A stretch of 64,000 nucleotides of DNA, from assembly GCA_963205115.1 (NCBI GenBank), contig CAUJHV010000037.1:1-64000 (forward strand). Direction: 5' to 3'. The first letter of the stretch is position 1, and every line of letters begins with the position of its first letter. The stretch is from Pseudomonadota bacterium. Its GTDB lineage: Bacteria > Pseudomonadota > Gammaproteobacteria > Burkholderiales > Burkholderiaceae_C. This document shows, piece after piece, positions 1 to 8,244 of the stretch. A program made the translations under genes and the position numbers. The notes beneath the pieces are model-generated. The model was given only the letters and a program-made list of their open reading frames with translations. It did not search any database and had not been told where the DNA came from.

Positions 1-690
1 GGTGCCACGACCGTCGTGCTCGAGACGGAGGTACCTCCCATGCCGACAGGCGTCCTTCGCTCAAGGTTTGCGATCCAGGCGGTCGGCTGAGAAGAACCTC
101 GCTCGCGCCTAGAAGGAGGGCACGGTGTCCATACGCAGCCCGGCGCAGCCCAGCTAGGTCGTCCCGCCGCGGGCGAAGGTGCGTCGTGAGGGGTAAGCCG
201 GTACGCGGGCACAGTCGAATTCCAGCGAACACATGCGAACAACATCGATCCGTAAGCCTTTGATTTATAAGCAACCCGTGTCCGCGGCCGTTCGGTGCTT
301 TTCGCCGATACCGGCCTGTCACGCCAGGGGTCGCAGGTTGAAGTCTTGCAAGCCCTTGCTGCACAGCAACGAGAGACGGCTGTTCGGCCGCGTGTACGAC
401 TATGCGGAGATGGCCCTCGGTCTGGCGAGTTGCCTTGCTGCCACAGCACTACAGGGCTTGCCGTTCCCGACCAAGTGCGACCAGCGTGTTCGGCTGGACC
501 CCGAGTGACGATCCGATGCCGCACGTGGGCCATTCCCAACCGGCCCGACTCGTGTTGCCTGTTGCAGTCAATGCGTGTGTGTGGCACGGGCCCGATCTGG
601 CACGGGACGCAAGCGTGCAGCAGTGGCAGTGGCAGGGCAGGACGATGCGATCGGATGCATGCGTAGGGGGCACGTGAGCACACTGCCGCC
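1..690. other. Stretch without a convincing complete gene, left of tRNA-Asn
   Basis: No reading frame here looks like a conserved protein. The frames longer than 60 codons overlap each other in conflicting phases and contain no motif I recognise. Frame 1 on the plus strand is open from the window edge to a TGA at 88-90, so the last 29 codons of a gene entering from the left are possible but unproven. The region touches the 3' side of a tRNA gene, a common integration side for mobile elements. I see no integrase, transposase or terminal repeat. It may be intergenic DNA or decayed remnants. Confidence 0.5.
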
Positions 691-698
691 GAGCACAG

Positions 699-720
699 AT
701 ATCAGACAACTGTCTGATAT
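699..720. promoter_or_regulatory. Perfect 22-bp inverted repeat, operator-like
   Basis: Arms ATATCAGACA and TGTCTGATAT are exact reverse complements separated by AC. The size and AT-richness of this dyad in a GC-rich background resemble an operator for a dimeric repressor of the GntR/FCD type. No regulator gene lies next to it in the window. It is not followed by a T tract, so it is unlikely to be a terminator. Confidence 0.5.
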
Positions 721-736
721 TTCGGTCTCGCGCCAA

Positions 737-769
737 AGAAAAAGGGGTTACGTTCGCACGTAACCCCTT
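737..769 (-). terminator. Rho-independent terminator of the tRNA-Asn gene
   Basis: Read on the minus strand, a 12-bp perfect stem (742-753 pairing with 758-769) closes a four-base loop and is followed by a run of five T (complement of 737-741). It begins nine bases past the tRNA 3' end, so it ends that transcript. Confidence 0.9.
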
Positions 770-777
770 GATTTTTA

Positions 778-853
778 TGGCTCCCCGACCTGGGCTCGAA
801 CCAGGGACCTACGGATTAACAGTCCGGCGCTCTACCGACTGAGCTATCGAGGA
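778..853 (-). tRNA. tRNA-Asn (anticodon GTT)
   Basis: On the minus strand this is a 76-nt cloverleaf with genomically encoded CCA (complement of 778-780). The acceptor stem is TCCTCGA with TCGGGGA. The D-arm has AGCTCAGTCGGTAGAGC. The anticodon loop is CTGTTAATC with anticodon GTT, and the T-arm carries GGTTCGAGCCC. It decodes AAC/AAU and is transcribed alone, with its own terminator. Confidence 0.97.
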
Positions 854-865
854 ACGTAGCCCATG

Positions 866-871
866 ATTATA
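866..871 (-). promoter_or_regulatory. Probable -10 element of the tRNA-Asn promoter
   Basis: A perfect TATAAT lies on the minus strand, 12 bases upstream of the tRNA 5' end. No good -35 hexamer is visible at 16-18 bp spacing, so only the -10 is called. Confidence 0.5.
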
Positions 872-935
872 GGACACAAATCGAGGTGTCCCGGCGCGTG
901 GCGCAGGCGCGTCAAAAAGGGGTGCCGGCGCGCGC

Positions 936-3194
936 TCAGAACCGCGTCTCCGCCGCCACGCGCCAGGTGCGCGGGGCCAGCGGGTACAGGTAGGCGTGGC
1001 CGTACTGGAAGGGCGCTTCCTGCCAGGCGCGGCGGTCGGTGGCGTTGTCGACGGCCAGGCGCAGTTGCCAGTCTTGTCCGGCGAGCTGGCCGCGCCAGCG
1101 TGCGCCCAGGTCCAGGCGTGTCCAGCCGGGCGTGGCAATGCGGTTGTCCGGCGTCACCATGCGCGCGCCTTCGTGGTTGACGAAGGCCAGCAGCGTCAGG
1201 CCGGGCACCTGCGTGAGGTTCCACGCGCCTTGCAGCTTCAGGCTGCGCGCAGGCACGTTGGTCGGGCGCAGGCCGTTGGCCGCGGCATCGGTGGCGTCCT
1301 CGCGGCGCGCCTGCAGCCACATGGCGCTGGCGCGCACGCTCAGCGCGCCCTGGCGCCATTCGGTCTCGGCCTCGATGCCGCGGTGGCGGGCGATGCCGTC
1401 GGCGCGGCGCACGCAGGCGTCGGTGTCGCTGCAGTCGTCCAGCGCCATCAGGCCGCTGGCCACGTGGAAGTCGTTCCAGGCCGGGCGGCGGATGTCGAAC
1501 AGCGCGGCGCGGCTGTCCCAGGCGCCGGTGCGGTGCTTGATGCCAACTTCCACCTGGCGGCTTTCCAGTGCGGGCAGGGCCTCGCCGCGGTTCACATAGC
1601 GTGAACGGTTAGGCGTGACTTCGGATTCGATGCCCTTGCCCCAGCTCGCGTAGACCGAGGTGCCGCGGCCGCCGGGCGTGCCCTGCAGCTGGTGGCTCAG
1701 CGCCAGCCAGGGCGTGGTGAAGGATTGGTCGTAGGCGGTGGGCCGGCTGCCGTCGGTGCGCACGGATTCGCGGCGCAGCTGCGTGTGCCGCGCGCCCAGC
1801 CACAGCATGGTGGCCGGTGTCAGCGTCACGGCGTCCTGCACGTGGAACTCGGTGCTGCGTTCGTGGCGGTGGGTGTTCTCGTCGGTCAGCGTCGGGTCGG
1901 GCGGCACGACGGACAGGCCGTCGATGGTGCCGATGCCCACCCAGTTGTAGGCCTGCCGGCCGAAGGTGGCGTCGTGGCGGCTCCACAGCAGGCCGGCGTC
2001 CAGGCGGTGGGTCATGCCGGCGAATTGCGCCTGCGTGCGCAGGCCCAGGCTTGCTGCATCGGTGACGCGTCGCTCGCCTTCGCTGCGGAAGTCATAGAAA
2101 TCGAACGTGCCGTCGGCGCAGTAGCGGTTGTAGCGGTTCTCCGTGCTGCAGCCATAGGGGAAGGCGACGCGGTCATCGGTGCGCAGGTCCTGGCGCATCA
2201 CGTGCGCGACGATGTCCGTCTGCGGCGCCAGCGTGTGCGTCACGCGCAGCGAGCCCGTGCGGCCTTCGAAGACCACGGGCAGCGACCAGCTCTGGTTGTT
2301 CAGGTTGATGCGCGGGTCGATGCGGGCCGCATCGGGCAGCCGGTCGCCCAGCAGGCTGAAGCCTGGCGTGCTGGGCTGGCTCTGGCGGCTGAGTTCGATC
2401 TCCGCCTCGATGAGCGTGGCGCCGGCGCGGAAGTCCACGGCCGCGGCCGCCATGTGGCGCGAGCCGCGCGCGGCGAAGGTCTGTGGATCGAGCCGCGCGC
2501 CGGCGGCATTGACGCGCCAGCCGAAGACGCCGTCCACGCCCGCGCGGTCACCGATGTCCAGTGTCGCTTCGACCGTGCCGTCCTGCATCCAGCTCAGGCC
2601 CGCATCGCGGATGCGGCCCACGGGACGCTTGACGACCAGGTTCAGCAGGCCGCCCGGCGCACTGGTGCCCGCCTGCAGGCCGCTGGTGCCCTTGAGCAGT
2701 TCGACCGCCTGTTTGTTGGCCGAGGGAATGACGGTCTCCGCATTGATCGGCAGGCCGTCGCGGCGGTAGTTGAAGCGGTTGTCCAACGTGAAGCCGCGCA
2801 CCGCCAGCTGGTTGACGTAGCCGGGCGCGTTGTAGGCGTCGGTGATGTCGGCGTCCAGCCGTGTGAGGTCGCCCAGGCTGAAGATGCCGGCGTCGGCCAA
2901 TTGGCCGCGCGTGATCACGGTGGCCGACAGCGGCAGCAGCGACAAGGGCAGGTCGCCAAAGCCGGCCAGCGTCACGGGCTGTTGGCCGTTGGAGCCGGTG
3001 ATCGTCACCTGCTGCACGGCGGCCACGCGCTCCTGGGCCAGCGCGCCAGCGGCTACGGCCAGGCCGGCCAGCAGCACGGCGCAAGCGCGCGCGCAGGCGT
3101 GCCGACGAGCTGTGATGCGCGCGCCGCCACTGTGGGCGCGCGCGTGGGTCCGGGCGTGTGTGCGCCGGGGGAAAGTGGAAGTCAAACGTGCCAT
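936..3194 (-). CDS. TonB-dependent outer-membrane receptor under TPP riboswitch control, probable thiamin or precursor importer
   Basis: The 752-residue product has the layout of a TonB-dependent receptor: a long Arg/His-rich N-terminus and hydrophobic signal segment ending near ALAQ (about residue 54), a plug domain (about 60-200), and a beta-barrel ending in a C-terminal Phe. By homology alone it would be called a siderophore receptor. The leader carries a TPP riboswitch instead of a Fur site, so the cargo is more likely thiamin or a thiamin precursor. Start: the ATG at 3194 has GGAG six bases upstream; an in-frame ATG ten codons earlier is possible. No thiamin biosynthesis gene lies in the window. 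The receptor class is certain; the substrate is inferred. Confidence 0.88.
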   Translation of the reverse strand: MARLTSTFPRRTHARTHARAHSGGARITARRHACARACAVLLAGLAVAAGALAQERVAAVQQVTITGSNGQQPVTLAGFGDLPLSLLPLSATVITRGQLADAGIFSLGDLTRLDADITDAYNAPGYVNQLAVRGFTLDNRFNYRRDGLPINAETVIPSANKQAVELLKGTSGLQAGTSAPGGLLNLVVKRPVGRIRDAGLSWMQDGTVEATLDIGDRAGVDGVFGWRVNAAGARLDPQTFAARGSRHMAAAAVDFRAGATLIEAEIELSRQSQPSTPGFSLLGDRLPDAARIDPRINLNNQSWSLPVVFEGRTGSLRVTHTLAPQTDIVAHVMRQDLRTDDRVAFPYGCSTENRYNRYCADGTFDFYDFRSEGERRVTDAASLGLRTQAQFAGMTHRLDAGLLWSRHDATFGRQAYNWVGIGTIDGLSVVPPDPTLTDENTHRHERSTEFHVQDAVTLTPATMLWLGARHTQLRRESVRTDGSRPTAYDQSFTTPWLALSHQLQGTPGGRGTSVYASWGKGIESEVTPNRSRYVNRGEALPALESRQVEVGIKHRTGAWDSRAALFDIRRPAWNDFHVASGLMALDDCSDTDACVRRADGIARHRGIEAETEWRQGALSVRASAMWLQARREDATDAAANGLRPTNVPARSLKLQGAWNLTQVPGLTLLAFVNHEGARMVTPDNRIATPGWTRLDLGARWRGQLAGQDWQLRLAVDNATDRRAWQEAPFQYGHAYLYPLAPRTWRVAAETRF

Positions 3195-3280
3195 CGTCGT
3201 CTCCATGCGATGGCAGGTCGGCAACGGCGGGGCGGATATCGGGCCGGTGCCGGAGAACCCGGTCGGCCTGGTGCCTCTTG

Positions 3281-3363
3281 GCTGCTTCCCTGCGCGAGGA
3301 TTACCTCAATCAGGTTCAAAGGGACTGTCTCAGTCGGTGCCTGCTTGGCACCAACACCCCTAG
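3281..3363 (-). promoter_or_regulatory. TPP (thi-box) riboswitch
   Basis: Minus-strand RNA carries the conserved THI elements in order: AGGGGTG at the 5' edge, a GGTGCC/GGCACC hairpin, CTGAGA (complement of 3328-3333), CCCTTTGAACCTGAT (including complement of 3309-3314), GGTAAT (3300-3305) and CGCAGGGAAGC (3284-3294). This is the full aptamer core that binds thiamin pyrophosphate. It ends about 85 bases before the receptor start, leaving room for an expression platform. High TPP should switch the receptor off. Confidence 0.95.
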
Positions 3364-3387
3364 CGAAGTGGCGCGATTATGGCGCGC

Positions 3388-3419
3388 AAAAAAGGAAGCC
3401 CGCCATGTAGGCGGGCTTC
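3388..3419 (-). terminator. Rho-independent terminator after the ferredoxin-NADP reductase gene
   Basis: Minus-strand hairpin with a 10-bp perfect stem (3395-3404 with 3410-3419) and five-base loop, followed by six T (complement of 3388-3393). It lies 36 bases beyond the stop at 3456 and separates that gene from the riboswitch leader. Confidence 0.93.
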
Positions 3420-3455
3420 GCATGGGGACTTGGTGTCCCGCGATCGTTCGATGCG

Positions 3456-4559
3456 TCAGTCGTCGAAGTTCGGCGTCTCCACGCCCAGCACCTTGTGCAG
3501 CTTCGGGCTGGTGGTGGTGTATTGCAGCAGCACGCGCTTCTCGGGGAAGACGATCGGGCTGGCGCCAAATGCCGCCAGCGCGGCCTCGTGGAAGCCGGAG
3601 AGGATCAGCTTCTTCTTGCCCGGGTAGGTGTTGATGTCACCCACGGCAAAGATGCCCGGCGTGCTGGTCTGGAACTTCTCGGTATCGACGGCGATCTGCT
3701 TGCGGTCCAGCGTCAGGCCCCATTCGGCGATCGGGCCCAGCTTGGGGCTCAGGCCGAAGAAGACCAGCAGCATGTCCAGCGGCACCGAGCGCGTGACGCC
3801 GTCGCCGCCCGTCACCTTGAGCTGCTTGAGTTGGCCGTCAGCCTCGTCGAGGCCGGTGACCTGGCCGACCATGAACTGCATCTCGTAGGCTTCGCACAGC
3901 TCGCGCATCTTGGCCACGCTGGCCGGCGCAGCGCGGAAGCCGTCGCGGCGGTGGATGAGGATGACGCTCTCGGCCTTGTTCGGGCCGTCCTGCACGAAGT
4001 TCAGCGTCCAGTCCAGCGCGGAGTCACCGCCGCCCACGATGACCAGGTTCTTGCCCGCGAACATCGCCGGGTTCTTGACGCGGTAGTGCAGCTGCGTGCC
4101 GTCGTACTTGTCCAGGCCATCGACCTTCAGCGTGCGCGGCTGGAACGAGCCCACGCCGCCGGCGATGAAGATGGTCTTGGTCAGGAAGCGCGTGCCCTTG
4201 CTGGTCTCCACGTAGAAGCGGCCATCGTCCTGCTTCTGCACGACGGTGACTTCCTCGCCGAAGTGGAAGACCGGGCCAAAGGGCTCGATCTGCTTGAGCA
4301 GGTTGTCCGTCAGTTCCTTGCCAGTGCACACGGGCACGGCAGGGATGTCGTAGATGGGCTTGTCGGGATAGAGCTCGATGCACTGCCCGCCAGGGTAGGC
4401 CAGCGAGTCGATGACGTGTGCCTTGATTTCCAGCAGGCCGAGCTCGAAGACCTGGAACAGGCCGACGGGTCCGGCGCCGACGATCACGGCATCGGTCTCG
4501 ATCGGGCCCTCGTGGGGCAAGGCGGTGGCAGGCACCTGGGCGTGGGGAGTGGGTTCCAT
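3456..4559 (-). CDS. Ferredoxin--NADP(+) reductase, thioredoxin-reductase-like type
   Basis: Predicted 367-residue flavoprotein that moves electrons between NADPH and ferredoxin. An FAD-binding GAGPVGLF motif lies near residue 30, an NADP-binding GGGDSALDW motif in the middle, and a C-terminal [13 protein letters not shown] segment contacts FAD. It lacks the CxxC of true thioredoxin reductases, which places it in the YumC-like group. Start: the ATG at 4559 gives the family length; an upstream in-frame ATG would add 49 low-complexity residues overlapping fdxA. It lies 37 bases after fdxA in the same direction, so the two probably form a redox pair. They could feed the ferredoxin-type sulfite reductase encoded upstream, which is an inference from position. 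Confidence 0.92.
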   Translation of the reverse strand: MEPTPHAQVPATALPHEGPIETDAVIVGAGPVGLFQVFELGLLEIKAHVIDSLAYPGGQCIELYPDKPIYDIPAVPVCTGKELTDNLLKQIEPFGPVFHFGEEVTVVQKQDDGRFYVETSKGTRFLTKTIFIAGGVGSFQPRTLKVDGLDKYDGTQLHYRVKNPAMFAGKNLVIVGGGDSALDWTLNFVQDGPNKAESVILIHRRDGFRAAPASVAKMRELCEAYEMQFMVGQVTGLDEADGQLKQLKVTGGDGVTRSVPLDMLLVFFGLSPKLGPIAEWGLTLDRKQIAVDTEKFQTSTPGIFAVGDINTYPGKKKLILSGFHEAALAAFGASPIVFPEKRVLLQYTTTSPKLHKVLGVETPNFDD

Positions 4560-4596
4560 GATTCGTTGCCCCGCAGGGCCGATGCAAGTGTGCGGG

Positions 4597-4920
4597 TCAG
4601 CGCTGGAGCAGGCCGAGCTTGTCTTTGACGTCTTTCCACTGGTCCGCATCGGGCAGGGCGCCCTTGCTGCGGGTGATGCTGGGCCACTTGCGCGACAGCT
4701 CGGCATTTAGCGCGGTGAAGTGCTGCTGGTCGCTGGGCACGTCTTCCTCCGGCACGATGGCATTGACCGGGCATTCCGGGATGCACACGGCGCAATCGAT
4801 GCACTCGTCGGGATCGATGGCGAGGAAGTTGGGCCCTTCGCGGAAGCAGTCCACCGGGCAGACATCGACGCAGTCGGTGTACTTGCAACGGATGCACGAT
4901 TCGAGAACGACGTGGGTCAT
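4597..4920 (-). CDS. fdxA: 7Fe ferredoxin FdxA
   Basis: 107-residue dicluster ferredoxin. Cys9, Cys17, Cys21 and Cys40, Cys43, Cys46, Cys50 have the spacing of the 7Fe type, with one [3Fe-4S] and one [4Fe-4S] centre. Position 12 also has a cysteine. The C-terminal 40 residues form the usual helical tail of the Azotobacter FdI/FdxA family. It acts as a small cytoplasmic electron carrier, and the next gene encodes its likely reductase. Start is the only reasonable ATG and gives the standard family length. Confidence 0.96.
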   Translation of the reverse strand: MTHVVLESCIRCKYTDCVDVCPVDCFREGPNFLAIDPDECIDCAVCIPECPVNAIVPEEDVPSDQQHFTALNAELSRKWPSITRSKGALPDADQWKDVKDKLGLLQR

Positions 4921-4963
4921 GGCGGAGCGTTGGAAGTGATGATGGTTCTGGCTTCACGCAACA

Positions 4964-4988
4964 CGGCCCGCAACAGAGCTGCGGGCCG
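4964..4988 (-). terminator. Strong hairpin between cysN and fdxA, weak terminator candidate
   Basis: A 9-bp GC-rich stem (4964-4972 with 4980-4988) closes a seven-base loop, 84 bases past the cysN stop. No T run follows on either strand, so intrinsic termination is doubtful. It may mark partial termination or an RNA processing point. Confidence 0.35.
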
Positions 4989-5071
4989 CGGGCGCACAGA
5001 AGGAGGCAACCCGCGATTCTACGCGGGGCGCACCGGGGCAACCCTGATATGCATCAGAGGCTGAAGGCCCT

Positions 5072-6400
5072 TTATAACGCCGCTTCGACCAGCAAGGCGC
5101 CGCTGGTGCGGTGGCTGGCCGGATCGACGACGATCAAGGCGCCACCGACGCGGTTGTCCGCATACGGCACCAGCGGCAGCGGCTGCTGCAGCTGCAGGCG
5201 CACGATGCCGATGTCGTTGACCTGCAATTCGTGCGCATCCTGGGGCTGCAGCGTCTGGATGTCCAGCCGGTGCTCGATGGCCTCGATGCGGGCCTGCACC
5301 CAGCGGTGGGCATGGCGCACCCAGATCTTCCGGCCGACCTGCGCCGGCTCGGTGTCCAGCCAGGCCAGCGTGGCGCGGAAGTGCTGCACCGGCTGCGCCT
5401 GCGCGCCGCCCATCAGCCAGTCGCCGCGCGAGATGTCCAGATGCCGGTCCAGCACGACGCCGGCCGATTCGCCGGTCTCTGCGCGGTCCACCGGGCGGCC
5501 GGCACGGCGCAGGGCCTGTACGCGCGCGCGCTGCCCGCTGGGGAAGACGGTCAGCGTGTCGCCCACGGCCACGTGGCCTGCAGCCAGGCGGCCCCAGAAG
5601 ACACGCTCGGGGTTGGCGCCGGGTGTCTGCTCGCTGTCCAGGCGGGCGACGTACTGCACCGGCAGCGCGGTGGCGGGGCCGTCGTCGTCCAATGCGGCGG
5701 GCAGGCCCTCCAGCAAGGCCAGCAGCGAAGGGCCGCGGTACCAGCTCTCGGGCGACACGGCCGTGACGTGGTCTCCGCGCAAGGCCGAGACCGGCACGAT
5801 GCCGGCCGGCGTGAAGCCCGCCGTATCGGCGAAGGCCTGCAGCGCCGCGGCGACGGCTTCGAAGGCGCGCTGTGGCTCATCCACCGCATCCAGCTTGTTC
5901 ACCGCAAACACGATCGACGGCACGCGCAGGCGCTGGGCCAGCAGCGCGTGGCGCCGTGTCTGCGCCAGCAGCGCGACGGGGCGCGTGCGCCACTCGAGCT
6001 TGGTGATGTCCACCAGCACCACGGCGGCATCGCTGCCGGCCGCGGCCGTGACCATGTTGCGCGTGTACTGCTCGTGTCCGGGCGCGTCGGCGATGATGAA
6101 TTTGCGCCGCGGCGTCGCGAAGTAGCGGTAGGCCACGTCGATGGTGATGCCCTGTTCGCGCTCGGCCTCCAGGCCGTCGGTCAGCAGCGACAGGTCGATC
6201 TCGGCGCCGGCGGCCTTGTGTTCGAGGTGCGCCAGCTGGTCGGCCAGGATCGCGCGGCTGTCGAACAGCAGGCGGCCGATGAGCGTGCTCTTGCCGTCAT
6301 CGACGCTGCCGGCCGTGAGGAAGCGCAGGGCCTTGAGCGTCGCCGCGGGGGCGTCGTGTTCGGATGCCGTGGTTTGCGCGGCGTGGGCGAGGGCGTTCAT
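5072..6400 (-). CDS. cysN: Sulfate adenylyltransferase subunit 1 (GTPase subunit)
   Basis: 442-residue regulatory GTPase of ATP sulfurylase. It couples GTP hydrolysis to formation of adenosine 5'-phosphosulfate (APS) by CysD. Elongation-factor-like G motifs are visible: GSVDDGKST (G1, about residue 30), DAPGHEQYTRN (G3) and NKLD (G4), followed by two beta-barrel domains. There is no fused APS kinase domain, which matches a pathway that reduces APS directly. Its ATG overlaps the cysD stop by one base (TGATG), showing translational coupling. It is the last gene of the cys operon. Confidence 0.97.
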   Translation of the reverse strand: MNALAHAAQTTASEHDAPAATLKALRFLTAGSVDDGKSTLIGRLLFDSRAILADQLAHLEHKAAGAEIDLSLLTDGLEAEREQGITIDVAYRYFATPRRKFIIADAPGHEQYTRNMVTAAAGSDAAVVLVDITKLEWRTRPVALLAQTRRHALLAQRLRVPSIVFAVNKLDAVDEPQRAFEAVAAALQAFADTAGFTPAGIVPVSALRGDHVTAVSPESWYRGPSLLALLEGLPAALDDDGPATALPVQYVARLDSEQTPGANPERVFWGRLAAGHVAVGDTLTVFPSGQRARVQALRRAGRPVDRAETGESAGVVLDRHLDISRGDWLMGGAQAQPVQHFRATLAWLDTEPAQVGRKIWVRHAHRWVQARIEAIEHRLDIQTLQPQDAHELQVNDIGIVRLQLQQPLPLVPYADNRVGGALIVVDPASHRTSGALLVEAAL

Positions 6401-7359
6401 CAGAAATAACCTTCCTTCTTGCGGCGCTCCATCGCGCTGTCGCTGGTGCGGTCGTCCATGCGCGTGGCGCCGCGCTCGCTGACGGTGACGGTGAGGGTCT
6501 CGGCCACGACCTCGCGTGCGCTGGCGGCCAGGCTTTCCACGGGGCAGGTGCAGGTCATGTCGCCCACGGTGCGAAAGCGCACCGTCGCGGTTTCGGTGTG
6601 CTCGCCGGGCTGCACCGGCGTGACGGGCGTCACCGGCACCAGCAGGCCCTTGCGCCGCACCACCTCACGTTCATGCGCGTAGTACATCGGCGGCAGCGGA
6701 ATCTGTTCGCGTGCGATGTAGAGCCACACGTCCAGCTCGGTCCAGTTGCTGATCGGGAAGGTGCGGAAGTGTTCGCCCGGGCGCAGCCGCGTGTTGAACA
6801 GCGTCCACAGTTCGGGCCGTTGCTCCGTGGGCTGCCACTGGCCGAAGCTGTCGCGGTGGCTGAAGATGCGCTCCTTGGCGCGCGCTTTTTCCTCGTCGCG
6901 CCGCGCGCCGCCGATCAGCGCATCGAAGCGGTGTTCTTCGATGGCTTCGAGCAGCGCGACGGTCTGGTGGCCGTTGCGCGATTCCAGCGGGTGCGCCAGG
7001 CGCACGCTGCCGCGCGCGATGGAATCCTCGACGTGCCCGACGACCAGGCGGTCGCCGGTCTCGGCCACGCGCCGGTCTCGGAATTCGATGACTTCCGGGA
7101 AGTTGTGGCCGGTGTCCACGTGCAGCAGCGGGAAGGGCAGCTTGCCTTGGAAATGCGCGCCGCCCAGGTGGTTCTTGAAGGCCTTCTCGGCCAGGTGCAG
7201 CACGACGCAGGAGTCCTTGCCGCCGCTGAACAGCAGCGCCGGGCGCTCGAAAGAGGCCGCGACTTCGCGCAGGATGAAAATCGCCTCTTCTTCCAGGCCG
7301 TCCAGGTGACGGTGGTCGATCTCGGGCAGGAGCTGTTCGAGGGGCTGAGGGGCGTTCAT
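6400..7359 (-). CDS. cysD: Sulfate adenylyltransferase subunit 2
   Basis: 319-residue catalytic subunit of ATP sulfurylase, of the PAPS-reductase-like adenosine nucleotide hydrolase fold. SGGKDSCVVLHL near residue 45 is the PP-loop that binds ATP. The C-terminus ends in the usual KKEGYF. It makes APS from sulfate and ATP with CysN. Start: the ATG at 7359 precedes the family-typical N-terminus; an in-frame start 38 codons upstream would run into cysH. The gap to cysH is 14 bases. Confidence 0.97.
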   Translation of the reverse strand: MNAPQPLEQLLPEIDHRHLDGLEEEAIFILREVAASFERPALLFSGGKDSCVVLHLAEKAFKNHLGGAHFQGKLPFPLLHVDTGHNFPEVIEFRDRRVAETGDRLVVGHVEDSIARGSVRLAHPLESRNGHQTVALLEAIEEHRFDALIGGARRDEEKARAKERIFSHRDSFGQWQPTEQRPELWTLFNTRLRPGEHFRTFPISNWTELDVWLYIAREQIPLPPMYYAHEREVVRRKGLLVPVTPVTPVQPGEHTETATVRFRTVGDMTCTCPVESLAASAREVVAETLTVTVSERGATRMDDRTSDSAMERRKKEGYF

Positions 7360-7373
7360 GACGGGCTTCGGGT

Positions 7374-8162
7374 TCAGGAAAGGGTGCTGGCCGGTGCGGC
7401 GGACTGGCGCGGGCTGATGGCGGACGAGGCGCTCGCGGTTGCGGCGCTGCTGTGTCCCACGTGCAGGCCGCACTCCTTCAGACTTTCATCCTCCCACCAC
7501 CAGCGTCCGGCGCGGAAGGGCTCGCCCACGGCGATGGCGCGTGTGCAGGGCTCGCAGCCGATGCTGGGAAAGAAGCTGTCGTGCAGCGGGTTGTAGGGCA
7601 CGTCGTGGCTGCGGATGTAGTGCCAGACGTCGGCCCAGCTCCAGTCGGCCAGCGCGTTGACCTTCGAACGGCCGGTGGTCTCGGCTTCGATGAAGGGCAC
7701 CTCGGCGCGGCCATCGGACTGCTCGCGGCGCAGGCCGGTGATCCAGGCCGTGCGGCCGGCCAACAGGCGTTCCAGCGGCACGAGCTTGCGCACGCGGCAG
7801 CATGCCTTGCGCAGCTCGATGCTGTCGTACATGGCGCGCTCGCCATGCGTGCGCACGAAGCTCACCACACTCTCGGGCTTGGGCGCGTGGCGTTCGACGC
7901 GAACGCCGTAACGCGCCTCGATGCGGTCGATGAGCGCCAGCGTCTGCGCATGCAGTGCGCCGGTCTGCAGCGTGGCCAGCGGGATGTCCAGTCCGCCGCG
8001 CACGATGAGGTCGGTGATCACCATGTCCTCGGCGCCCAGGCTCGTGGCCTGCACGATGGCGCCGGCGTGTTGCTGCGCCACCTGCAGCAGACGCTGCCGC
8101 GCGGCGTTCAGACGGGTGTCGAAGCCCGGGGTCTCGCGGGCATACAGCTCGATGGCGCTCAT
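7374..8162 (-). CDS. cysH: Phosphoadenylyl/adenylyl-sulfate reductase, iron-sulfur type
   Basis: 262-residue reductase that converts APS (or PAPS) to sulfite. The PP-loop-fold N-terminal half is followed by a CC pair (KACCRVRK) and a CxxC (GCEPCTR), which together ligate a [4Fe-4S] cluster. This set is diagnostic of APS-using reductases. The redox-active cysteine sits in KECGLH near residue 235. About 25 Ser/Ala-rich residues extend beyond that motif. The absence of an APS kinase in this operon fits direct APS reduction. Start: the ATG at 8162 gives the family N-terminus; 82 bases separate it from the DUF934 gene. Confidence 0.94.
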   Translation of the reverse strand: MSAIELYARETPGFDTRLNAARQRLLQVAQQHAGAIVQATSLGAEDMVITDLIVRGGLDIPLATLQTGALHAQTLALIDRIEARYGVRVERHAPKPESVVSFVRTHGERAMYDSIELRKACCRVRKLVPLERLLAGRTAWITGLRREQSDGRAEVPFIEAETTGRSKVNALADWSWADVWHYIRSHDVPYNPLHDSFFPSIGCEPCTRAIAVGEPFRAGRWWWEDESLKECGLHVGHSSAATASASSAISPRQSAAPASTLS

Positions 8163-8244
8163 GGGTGGGTCCTGGTGAAGCGCAGGGCGCGGCGGGCGGC
8201 TGTGTCTGCTCGGGCGGGGTTCATGGCGACGGCGTGCCGTGCGC

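Noticed and set aside
233..677. Overlapping plus-strand frames of 91-123 codons left of the tRNA
   Set aside because: They conflict in phase, have no ribosome sites or motifs, and no product resembles a known family.
936..3194. Iron-siderophore receptor under Fur
   Set aside because: No Fur-box-like sequence was seen in the leader, while a complete TPP aptamer is present.
1692..3410. 572-codon open frame on the plus strand opposite the TonB receptor
   Set aside because: Composition is Arg/Ala/Gln-rich without motifs, it is fully antisense to a clear receptor gene, and it would run through the riboswitch. It is a GC-rich shadow frame.
4964..4988. Riboswitch or confirmed terminator between cysN and fdxA
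   Set aside because: A simple hairpin without T tract or conserved aptamer elements; kept only as a weak candidate.
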